From positions 1 to 13,436 of the forward strand of contig CAZTMA010000139.1 of assembly GCA_964614645.1 (NCBI GenBank): DNA of 13,436 nucleotides, in the 5' to 3' direction. Numbering within the stretch: position 1 is the first letter of the stretch; every line of letters begins with the position of its first letter. Made by a program: the position numbers and the translations under genes. The notes under the pieces were generated by a model. That model ran no database searches, was not told the origin of the DNA, and saw only the letters and a program-made list of their open reading frames with translations. Source of the stretch: MWBF01 sp964614645. Its GTDB lineage: Bacteria; Chloroflexota; Anaerolineae; CG2-30-64-16. Positions 1-4,978 of the stretch are shown one piece after another.

Positions 1-2
1 TC

Positions 3-284
3 ACCGGCATCTTCACGCCGTACCTGTGGGGCATCCTCACCTTCCGGCCGGACGCCGCACCGCTGGCGACGCTGCCCTTCACCATCAAGCTCCACGTATT
101 CAACTTCTACCTGCTGGCGCTGGCGTTCGCGTTCTCGCGGCTGGTGCACATCATCACCTGGCCGCTGAGCTATCTCGTGCGCCCGTGGCAGATCGTCATC
201 GCCAACCGCCGGCCGCACATGTTCAACGAGGAAGACTCCTCACGAAAGGGGGCACGACAGGGCTCACGGGGGGTCACACGATGA
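3..284 (+). CDS. narI: Respiratory nitrate reductase gamma subunit NarI, C-terminal part (5' truncated by window edge)
   Basis: The frame that enters the window encodes 93 residues and ends at TGA 282-284. It is the C-terminal part of the membrane cytochrome b subunit of NarGHI, which passes quinol electrons through two b hemes to the cytoplasmic NarH/NarG subunits. The visible part has a hydrophobic helix carrying a His in 'IKLHVFNFYLL' and a second His in 'SRLVHII'. They are 18 residues apart, exactly the spacing of heme ligands His187 and His205 in E. coli NarI. The helix is followed by the usual basic cytoplasmic end ('LVRPWQIVIANRR'). The last ~19 residues are a polar tail with no obvious family counterpart. 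The stop codon overlaps the start of the next gene (ATGA), so NarI and the transporter are probably translationally coupled. narG, narH and narJ would lie upstream, outside the window. Confidence 0.9.
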   Translation, partial: TGIFTPYLWGILTFRPDAAPLATLPFTIKLHVFNFYLLALAFAFSRLVHIITWPLSYLVRPWQIVIANRRPHMFNEEDSSRKGARQGSRGVTR

Positions 285-1576
285 AATTCCAGGGCACACC
301 TCGCCAAGGCCTCCTGGGCGCCACGGTCGCCTTCTTCATCGGCTTTGCGGCGGTCTCGCTCTTCGGCCCGACCGCCAAGAAGCTGCAGGACATCATGGGC
401 CTGACGCCCACGATGGTCGGGTTTCTCGTCGCCATGCCGTCGCTCTCCGGCTCGCTCCTGCGCATCCCGTTCGCCGCGTGGGTGGATACGACCGGCGGCC
501 GCAAGCCGATCCTGACGCTGCTCGCAATTTCCGTGCTCGGCATGGGCGGGCTCACCGCGCTGATGCTGCTGCGCTACCCCGACGGCATGAGCGCGTCGCT
601 CTACCCGCTGCTGCTCTTCCTCGGCCTGTTGAGCGGCTGCGGCATCGCCACCTTCGCGCCGGGCACCAGCCAGGTCTCCTACTGGTTCCCGCAGCGCCGG
701 CAGGGCGCCGCGCTGGGCACGTATGCAGGCGTCGGCAATCTCGCGCCGGGGCTGTTCTCGCTGGTGCTGCCGGTTGCGCTCGCCACGCTGGGGCTGCCCC
801 TCTCCTATGTCTCCTGGTTCGTGCTGCTCGTGGCCGGCGCCGTGCTCTACTTCTTCATCGGGCGCAATTCCTGGTACTTCCAGGCCATCCGGCAGGGTGC
901 AGACCGCGAGCAGGCGCGTACGCTGGCACGGGCGCGGGGCCAGGAGCTCTTCCCGGCCCGCTCCACGAAGGAGAGCCTGCTCATCTCCGCCCGCACCGTC
1001 AAGACGTGGCTGCTGACGGCCATCTACTTCAGCACGTTCGGCGGCTTCATCGCGCTGACCGCCTGGCTGCCGACCTACTGGACCGCCTTCTTCGGCGTCA
1101 GTGCGGTCATGGCAGGCGTCTTCACGGCGGTGTACTCGCTCTCGGCCTCGCTGGCGCGCGTGTTCGGCGGCACGATTGCGGACCGTGTGGGCGGCGAGAC
1201 GACGGTGCGGTTCTCGCTCCTGGTCATGCTGGCGGGCGCGCTGCTGATGAGCCTCTCGCACAGCCCGGCCCTGTCCGTCCTGGGCACGCTGGTCATGGCC
1301 CTGGGCATGGGCACGGCGAACGCCGCTGTCTTCAAGCTCGTCGCCAAGGAGGTCCCCCAGGCCGTCGGCGGTGCATCCGGCTGGGTCGGCGGGCTGGGCG
1401 CCTTCGGCGGCTTCGCGCTCCCGCCCATCCTGGGCATCTTCGTGCGGCTCCAGGGCGTCGACGGCTACGCCACCGGCTTCCTGACCTACATCGTCGTCGG
1501 GCTGATTTCGCTCGCCTTCGCCCTGCTGTTGAGCCGGTCGCACTCCGGCACACCCGCCATCGCACCCGCCAAGTAA
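281..1576 (+). CDS. narK: NarK-type nitrate/nitrite transporter (MFS)
   Basis: This 431-residue major facilitator protein has about twelve predicted membrane helices. It should import nitrate, or exchange nitrate for nitrite, across the cytoplasmic membrane for the reductase encoded just upstream. NarK-family features are visible. There is a membrane Arg in 'LLRIPFAAW' (about residue 61), matching the substrate-binding Arg of TM2. The first nitrate signature is the Gly-rich stretch around 'FAPGTSQVSYWFPQRR', continuing to 'GTYAGVGN' (about 118-153). A second Arg lies in 'SLARVFGG', and the second signature runs from 'ANAAVFKLV' to 'GGLGAFGGF'. I chose ATG 281 because it overlaps the narI stop and gives a family-length N-terminus ending in 'GATVAFFIGFAAVSLFGP'. 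The frame is open back to position 26, but that extension covers narI in another frame. Being the last membrane gene after narI is a common NarGHJI-K layout. Confidence 0.93.
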   Translation: MKFQGTPRQGLLGATVAFFIGFAAVSLFGPTAKKLQDIMGLTPTMVGFLVAMPSLSGSLLRIPFAAWVDTTGGRKPILTLLAISVLGMGGLTALMLLRYPDGMSASLYPLLLFLGLLSGCGIATFAPGTSQVSYWFPQRRQGAALGTYAGVGNLAPGLFSLVLPVALATLGLPLSYVSWFVLLVAGAVLYFFIGRNSWYFQAIRQGADREQARTLARARGQELFPARSTKESLLISARTVKTWLLTAIYFSTFGGFIALTAWLPTYWTAFFGVSAVMAGVFTAVYSLSASLARVFGGTIADRVGGETTVRFSLLVMLAGALLMSLSHSPALSVLGTLVMALGMGTANAAVFKLVAKEVPQAVGGASGWVGGLGAFGGFALPPILGIFVRLQGVDGYATGFLTYIVVGLISLAFALLLSRSHSGTPAIAPAK

Positions 1577-1594
1577 GCGGACCCGGAGGAACAC

Positions 1595-2221
1595 ATGCCT
1601 GTACAGCCGGACCTCACCGAAATCCTGGCGCAATCCTCCCGGCGGCACAGCCATCTCTGCCCCCGCCAGGTGTTGGGAGCGCGCATTGGGCTGGCCGGCG
1701 CGGCTGCGCTCGCCCTGCCCGGCCCGCGCCGCGACAAACGGCTGCTCGTCATCCTCGAGACCGACGGCTGCTTTGCGGATGGCATCGAGGCGGCGACCGG
1801 CTGCGCGGTGGGCCACCGCACGCTGCGCGTCGAGGACTACGGCAAGATTGCCGCGACCTTTGTCGATGTGCGGACGGAACAGGCGCTGCGCATCTTCCCC
1901 CGGCTGGACGTCCGGCAGCGTGCGGCGGCCTATGCGTCCGGCGAGGCACGGCGCTACTTCGCACAGCTCCAGGGCTACCAGGTCATGCCCGACGAGGAGC
2001 TGCTGACCATCCAGCCCGTGCAGCTCACCCGGCCCGCAGCAGAGATCGTGAGCCGGCCCGGCGTGCGGGTGGATTGCGCAGTCTGTGGCGAGGAGATCGT
2101 GAACGAACGCGAGGTGCTCGTCGACGGCCGCGCCCTCTGCCGGGCGTGCGCGTATGGCGGCTATTATGCTACTGCCGTTGAACTGCCCGCCATCGCCCTG
2201 CCCGTGCCACACTATGCATGA
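1595..2221 (+). CDS. FmdE-family protein with C-terminal zinc ribbon
   Basis: The product is 208 residues. The N-terminal ~150 residues match the FmdE family (named from the formylmethanofuran dehydrogenase operon, widespread beyond methanogens): 'HLCPRQVLGARIGL' with His20 and Cys22, then 'ETDGCFADGIEAATGC' with Cys59 and Cys70, then 'EDYGKIAATF'. These Cys/His positions are the family's conserved metal-site positions. The C-terminal ~45 residues form a treble-clef or ribbon-like module with Cys161, Cys164, Cys182 and Cys185. The start is supported by a GGAGGA Shine-Dalgarno four bases before ATG 1595, and the gap after narK is only 18 bases. Since nitrate reductase is a molybdenum enzyme and FmdE proteins recur near molybdenum/tungsten enzymes, a role in metal or molybdenum-cofactor handling or in regulation is plausible. 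That role is inference; no reaction can be assigned. Confidence 0.8.
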   Translation: MPVQPDLTEILAQSSRRHSHLCPRQVLGARIGLAGAAALALPGPRRDKRLLVILETDGCFADGIEAATGCAVGHRTLRVEDYGKIAATFVDVRTEQALRIFPRLDVRQRAAAYASGEARRYFAQLQGYQVMPDEELLTIQPVQLTRPAAEIVSRPGVRVDCAVCGEEIVNEREVLVDGRALCRACAYGGYYATAVELPAIALPVPHYA

Positions 2222-2232
2222 GAGGCGTCACC

Positions 2233-2448
2233 ATGGACCGACACCCAATCCCGCACCAGTCCGAGCTGTTCACGGTGCGCATGTGGCCCGAGGACCTGGG
2301 CGAGGGCCGGGTCGAGTGGCGCGGCAAGGTGCAGCACGCCATCAGCGGTGAGACGCGCTACTTCCGGGAATGGCCCGCGCTGCTCGAGTTCCTGGCCGAG
2401 GTGCTCACCACCGAAGAGGCCGTCGCCCGGCTGAAGGGTGAGACATAA
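2233..2448 (+). CDS. Small conserved-type hypothetical protein, last gene of the nar operon
   Basis: The product is 71 residues from ATG 2233, or 76 from ATG 2218. The 2218 start overlaps the FmdE stop (ATGA). The 2233 start has a GAGAGG Shine-Dalgarno six bases upstream (2221-2226), so I favour it, though coupling could use either. The protein has a soluble beta-strand-rich N-half ('SELFTVRMW', 'GRVEWRGKVQHAI') and a helical C-half ('FREWPALLEFLAEVLTTEE'). No catalytic motif, signal peptide or membrane helix is visible. I recall short proteins with an 'EWRG-VQH---GE-RYFRDWPAL' pattern in Chloroflexota genomes, but I cannot confirm this without a search and no function is known to me. It may be a small regulator or accessory factor. 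Its final codons (L-K-G-E-T-stop) fall in a sequence that is repeated at 2598-2615. Confidence 0.7.
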   Translation: MDRHPIPHQSELFTVRMWPEDLGEGRVEWRGKVQHAISGETRYFREWPALLEFLAEVLTTEEAVARLKGET

Positions 2449-2615
2449 GGACCGGTGGTCAGGAACTCCAGCGACAGCACCAGGCGCAGATTGGAGTCGA
2501 GGCTTTAGCCGGTGGGCGTGCGTGCACGCCTGGGGCCGGCGGCGTGCGTACACACCCTAACCGGCTAAAGCCTCGACTCCGGCTGCATTTGGAATTCCTG
2601 AGGGGTGAGACATAA
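2431..2615. repeat. 18-bp direct repeat bracketing a 149-bp palindromic segment
   Basis: CTGAAGGGTGAGACATAA at 2431-2448 recurs as CTGAGGGGTGAGACATAA at 2598-2615 (17 of 18 bases). The first copy is the 3' end of the small gene including its stop. Between the copies lies 2449-2597, which contains a 20-bp perfect inverted repeat. The arrangement looks like a small insertion with a target duplication or a recombination scar. No transposase is present, so any element would be non-autonomous. Confidence 0.6.
2460..2600. repeat. Long imperfect inverted repeat with 20-bp perfect core arms
   Basis: The arms 2493-2512 (GGAGTCGAGGCTTTAGCCGG) and 2561-2580 are perfect reverse complements over 20 bases. 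Pairing can extend inward imperfectly (about 13 of 17 bases between 'GGGCGTGCGTGCACGCC' near 2513-2530 and the strand at 2541-2556). It can also extend outward: CAGGAACTCCA at 2460-2470 pairs with TGGAATTCCTG at 2590-2600 in 10 of 11 positions. The core contains the palindrome GGCTTTAGCC, like the two other palindromes in this window. It follows the last nar-operon gene and could end transcription or stabilise the mRNA 3' end, but there is no U-run after it. Confidence 0.7.
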
Positions 2616-2642
2616 ATCGCAGACGAACACCGTACATGACGC

Positions 2643-2648
2643 GATAAT
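2643..2648 (+). promoter_or_regulatory. Possible -10 box (GATAAT) for the BTAD regulator
   Basis: GATAAT lies about 50 bases before the GTG start at 2699. I see no convincing -35 hexamer 16-18 bases upstream (2619-2626 reads GCAGACGA-like sequence), so this is a weak candidate. Confidence 0.25.
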
Positions 2649-2698
2649 GGCGCTCATAGGCTGGACGTAAGATCCCCGTCCGCCTGTTGGAGGGCCAT

Positions 2699-4504
2699 GT
2701 GAGTGCGGGCCTGCACATCCAACTGCTGGGTAAGTTTGCTGTGGACTATGACGGCACACGCGTCCGAGCCGTCAATTCGCCGCGCCTGCGCATCCTCCTG
2801 GCCTACCTGATTCTCCACCGCTGCGCGCCGCAGCCCCGCCAGCACCTCGCCTTCCTCCTGTGGCCCGATTCCGTTGAGGATCAGGCCCGCACGAACCTGC
2901 GCAACCTCGTACATCTGCTGCGCCGCGCGCTGCCGCACAGCAACTGCTGCCTGCAGTGCGAGGGGCAATCCCTGTTGTGGGAGCCGCACGTCTCGTACAC
3001 GCTGGACGTGATGGAGTTCGAGGCCGCCATCCAGGCGGGCGCCTTGCGCCGTGCAGTCGAGTTGTACCGCGGCGACCTGCTGCCGGACTGCTACGGCGAT
3101 TGGGTCGTGCCCGAGCGCGAGCGCTTGCGCCGGCTGTACCTCGCCGCGCTGGAACAGGTCGTCCAGCAGCAGGAGGCAGACTGCAACTACCCGGCGGCGC
3201 TCGGTTATGCGGAGCGGCTGGTGCGTGAGGAGCCCCTGTCCGAGGCCTACAGCCGCACGCTGATTCGCCTGCAGATGCTGACCGGCGACCGGGCCACCGC
3301 GCTGCGCACGTATCACACCTGCGCCACCGCGCTGCGCCGGGAGCTGGGCGTAGATCCTTCCCAGGCCACCCAACTCCTGTACCGCCAGATGCTCCACGGC
3401 ACCGAGCCGCCGGCGGCGCAGCCGCCCGCACGGCCGCCCGCGCTGCCGCCCGCCCGCCGCACACCCGCCCCCGACCGGCTCACGCAGTCGCCCGCAGCCC
3501 CATCCCTACCGCATGAAGCGTCCGTGAAGCCCCCGCTGCCGTATCATGGCCCAGAGCCTCAGACAGAACAACGAACGAGGAGACGGGCCATGGACAAGAT
3601 TCCTCCGGCGGCGAAGATACTGATCGACTTCCGGCCCCGCCATGACTTCTTCGTGGGCATCGACTCGGACGGCTGCGCGTTCGACGCAATGGAGCTGAAG
3701 CAGAAGGAATGCTTCACCCCCAGCACCATCCGGGTGTGGGGCCTGCAGCCGGTCTCCAAGTATGCGCGCGAGACGGCGGAGTGGGTGAACCTCTACTCCA
3801 AATGGCGCGGGGCCAACCGCTGGCCCGCGCTGGTGAAGGTCTTCGAGCTGCTCGCGCAGCGTCCCGAGGTCAGCGCGCGCGGGGTGCAACTGCCCGAGGG
3901 CAAGGCCATCCGGGCGTTCCTCGCCTCAGGCTATCCGCCGAGCGAGGCGGGGCTGAAGGCGTACATTGGCTCGGGGCACGGCGATGAGGAGCTGTGGCGG
4001 GGGCTGGAGTGGACGCGGGCCATCGATGCGGCGGTCGCTGCGACCGTGCGCAACGTGCCGCCCTTCCCGCTGGTGCGCGAGAGCCTGCAGGGGCTGCACG
4101 ACCGGGCCGACCTGATGGTGATTTCGACGACGGCGTCCGATGCGCTGCAGCGCGAGTGGGGCGAGCACGGCCTGGCGCAGTACATGGCCGTCATGGCCGG
4201 GCAGGACATGGGCACGAAGCGGCAGCACCTGGAGTATGCAGCGCGGGGAAAATATCCGGAGAACCAGGTCCTGATGATCGGGGATGCGCCGGGCGACCGG
4301 GATGCGGCGCATGCGGCAGGGGCGCTGTTCTATCCGATCAACCCGGGTGCAGAGGAGCGGTCGTGGCAGCGTTTCCACGCAGAGGCGTCGGAGCGGTTCC
4401 TGAACGGCACGTATGCCGGCGCATACGAGTCCGCGCTGATCGCCGAGTTCGAGCAGTTGTTATCCGACACGCCCCCGTGGGCGCCAGAGCAGAAACGGCG
4501 CTGA
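2699..4504 (+). CDS. Composite frame: winged-helix/BTAD transcriptional regulator joined to a HAD-family hydrolase
   Basis: The open frame encodes 601 residues from GTG 2699. That start has GGAGG at 2689-2693, five bases upstream; a TTG at 2687 is also in frame but has no ribosome site. Residues ~5-95 form an OmpR/PhoB-like winged helix of the SARP/AfsR type ('IQLLGKFAVDYDG', 'RLRILLAYLIL', 'RTNLRNLVHLLRRAL'). Residues ~100-240 are the BTAD TPR-like domain ('AVELYRGDLLPD', 'LVREEPLSEAYSRTLIRL', 'LRRELGVDPS'). A Pro/Ala-rich linker follows (~240-297), then a complete HAD domain (298-601). No stop separates the two halves, so by sequence this is a fusion. However, the end of the linker uses codons unlike the rest (CCA, CCT, AGG, AGA) and the HAD half has its own Shine-Dalgarno. 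TGA codons occur in both other frames near 3514-3526. A lost stop or frameshift in what were two genes is therefore a serious alternative. Confidence 0.6.
   Translation: MSAGLHIQLLGKFAVDYDGTRVRAVNSPRLRILLAYLILHRCAPQPRQHLAFLLWPDSVEDQARTNLRNLVHLLRRALPHSNCCLQCEGQSLLWEPHVSYTLDVMEFEAAIQAGALRRAVELYRGDLLPDCYGDWVVPERERLRRLYLAALEQVVQQQEADCNYPAALGYAERLVREEPLSEAYSRTLIRLQMLTGDRATALRTYHTCATALRRELGVDPSQATQLLYRQMLHGTEPPAAQPPARPPALPPARRTPAPDRLTQSPAAPSLPHEASVKPPLPYHGPEPQTEQRTRRRAMDKIPPAAKILIDFRPRHDFFVGIDSDGCAFDAMELKQKECFTPSTIRVWGLQPVSKYARETAEWVNLYSKWRGANRWPALVKVFELLAQRPEVSARGVQLPEGKAIRAFLASGYPPSEAGLKAYIGSGHGDEELWRGLEWTRAIDAAVAATVRNVPPFPLVRESLQGLHDRADLMVISTTASDALQREWGEHGLAQYMAVMAGQDMGTKRQHLEYAARGKYPENQVLMIGDAPGDRDAAHAAGALFYPINPGAEERSWQRFHAEASERFLNGTYAGAYESALIAEFEQLLSDTPPWAPEQKRR
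3577..3582 (+). promoter_or_regulatory. Strong internal Shine-Dalgarno (GAGGAG) for the HAD hydrolase
   Basis: GAGGAG lies seven bases before ATG 3590, inside the otherwise open BTAD-HAD frame. It suggests that the hydrolase is translated on its own. A TATCAT hexamer at 3542-3547 could be a -10 box, but no clear -35 accompanies it. Confidence 0.55.
3590..4504 (+). CDS. HAD-family hydrolase, probable independent translation start
   Basis: From ATG 3590 the product is 304 residues, and GAGGAG at 3577-3582 sits seven bases upstream, an ideal ribosome site. HAD motifs are complete: motif I 'FVGIDSDGCAFD' (nucleophile Asp25, acid/base Asp27), motif II Ser/Thr in 'LMVISTTAS' (~179), motif III Lys210 in 'DMGTKRQHL', and motif IV 'MIGDAPGDRDAA' (Asp232, Asp236). 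A large helical cap lies between residues ~30 and 165. This predicts a magnesium-dependent phosphatase or phosphotransferase in the cytoplasm; the substrate is unknown. The DxDG form of motif I rather than DxDxT is notable. The stop codon (4502-4504) falls inside the left arm of a palindrome. This entry is the 3' part of the composite frame starting at 2699. I consider separate expression at least as likely as the fusion. Confidence 0.75.
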   Translation: MDKIPPAAKILIDFRPRHDFFVGIDSDGCAFDAMELKQKECFTPSTIRVWGLQPVSKYARETAEWVNLYSKWRGANRWPALVKVFELLAQRPEVSARGVQLPEGKAIRAFLASGYPPSEAGLKAYIGSGHGDEELWRGLEWTRAIDAAVAATVRNVPPFPLVRESLQGLHDRADLMVISTTASDALQREWGEHGLAQYMAVMAGQDMGTKRQHLEYAARGKYPENQVLMIGDAPGDRDAAHAAGALFYPINPGAEERSWQRFHAEASERFLNGTYAGAYESALIAEFEQLLSDTPPWAPEQKRR

Positions 4505-4557
4505 AGCGCCTACTACAAACGCATTCTCGTTTGGTTCGTAGTAGGCGCTTCAGCGCC
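4497..4557. repeat. GTAGTAGGCGC-type palindrome overlapping the HAD stop codon
   Basis: The arms 4497-4520 and 4534-4557 are reverse complements in 23 of 24 positions around a 13-base loop (4521-4533). The left arm includes the TGA stop of the hydrolase (4502-4504). The stem is GC-rich, the element sits between convergent genes, and it could act as a bidirectional terminator, though no U-run follows on either strand. It belongs to the same family as 4918-4978. Confidence 0.8.
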
Positions 4558-4576
4558 CGTCGCAGACTGTACGTCG

Positions 4577-4798
4577 TCACCCCCCGTGCCGGTCGTGCAG
4601 CCCCTTCATCAGGTGTGCGCGCGAGGTCACTTCCTCCATCTTGAGCGAGGCGTACAACATCGCCTCGCGCCACCGGCGCTTCTCCTCCTCGGGTGTGAGC
4701 GGGTGAGCCGGCATATGCGCGTGCAGGTATTCGCGGATGAAGGCCATTTCGAGGTCGGCGCCGGGCTGTGCACCATCCCCGGTCATTGCGTCGTCCAT
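4577..4798 (-). CDS. Small acidic/helical hypothetical protein
   Basis: The product is 73 residues from ATG 4798-4796, with GGGAG nine bases upstream (4808-4812 on the complement). It has a flexible acidic N-terminus ('MDDAMTGDGAQPGADLEMAF'), then two charged helices ('EEEKRRWREAMLYASLKMEEVTSRAHLM'). No membrane segment, signal or metal motif is visible. The 'EA--YASLK--E---RAH' pattern reminds me of small proteins in Chloroflexota, possibly parts of toxin-antitoxin or regulatory pairs, but I do not recognise it firmly. It is supported as a gene by the ribosome site, an AT-rich upstream region with a TTGACT box, and the absence of any competing gene. It converges on the HAD gene and is separated from the RND gene by ~180 bases, so it is likely a stand-alone transcript. 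Confidence 0.6.
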   Translation of the reverse strand: MDDAMTGDGAQPGADLEMAFIREYLHAHMPAHPLTPEEEKRRWREAMLYASLKMEEVTSRAHLMKGLHDRHGG

Positions 4799-4870
4799 GA
4801 TGCAAGACTCCCAGTCAACTCACTCTGTGCTGCCCGGCAGCGGCAGATGTCGCGCGCCGCTGCTGAAGAT

Positions 4871-4899
4871 ACTATTGCATAAAGTTGACCGGGAGTCAA
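4871..4899 (-). promoter_or_regulatory. Candidate promoter for the small protein gene, overlapped by a TTGAC-N5-GTCAA dyad
   Basis: On the complement, TTGACT (4899-4894) is followed after 17 bases by AATAGT (4876-4871), in a locally AT-rich stretch. TTGAC-N5-GTCAA at 4885-4899 is a perfect 5+5 dyad over the -35 box, as expected for an operator. A related 15-base motif, GACTCCCAGTCAACT, lies in the opposite orientation at 4806-4820. Confidence 0.35.
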
Positions 4900-4917
4900 T
4901 ACCCTTGTTTCTGTTTT

Positions 4918-4978
4918 GTTTGTAGTGGGCGCTGAAGCGCCCGAGGTGCGAGCGGGCGCTAAAGCGCCTACTACGAAC
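4918..4978. repeat. GTAGTAGGCGC-type palindrome abutting the RND stop codon
   Basis: The arms 4918-4943 and 4953-4978 are reverse complements in 22 of 26 positions around a 9-base loop. The element ends one base before the RND gene's stop (TAG at 4981-4979 on the complement). It shares the core of the 4497-4557 palindrome (GTAGTAGGCGC...GCGCC, with TTT/GAA variation in the middle). It could end or protect the pump operon mRNA. Confidence 0.8.

Noticed and set aside
26..280. Upstream extension of the narK frame to an ATG at 26
   Set aside because: It would overlap nearly all of the visible narI in another frame; the NarI heme-ligand His pair shows that narI is the real coding frame there.
478..2181. 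A 567-codon open frame overlapping narK on the same strand
   Set aside because: It is a shifted frame of narK with a typical Ala/Arg/Gly-rich shadow translation.
170..2212. A 680-codon open frame on the complement of narK and the FmdE gene
   Set aside because: It overlaps two well-supported genes, has an Arg/Gly/Asp-rich composition with no domain, and is an expected by-product of high GC content.
4497..4978. CRISPR-like array formed by repeated GCGCTGAAGCGCC units
   Set aside because: There are only two palindromic pairs separated by a gene-sized gap, with no regular spacers and no cas genes.
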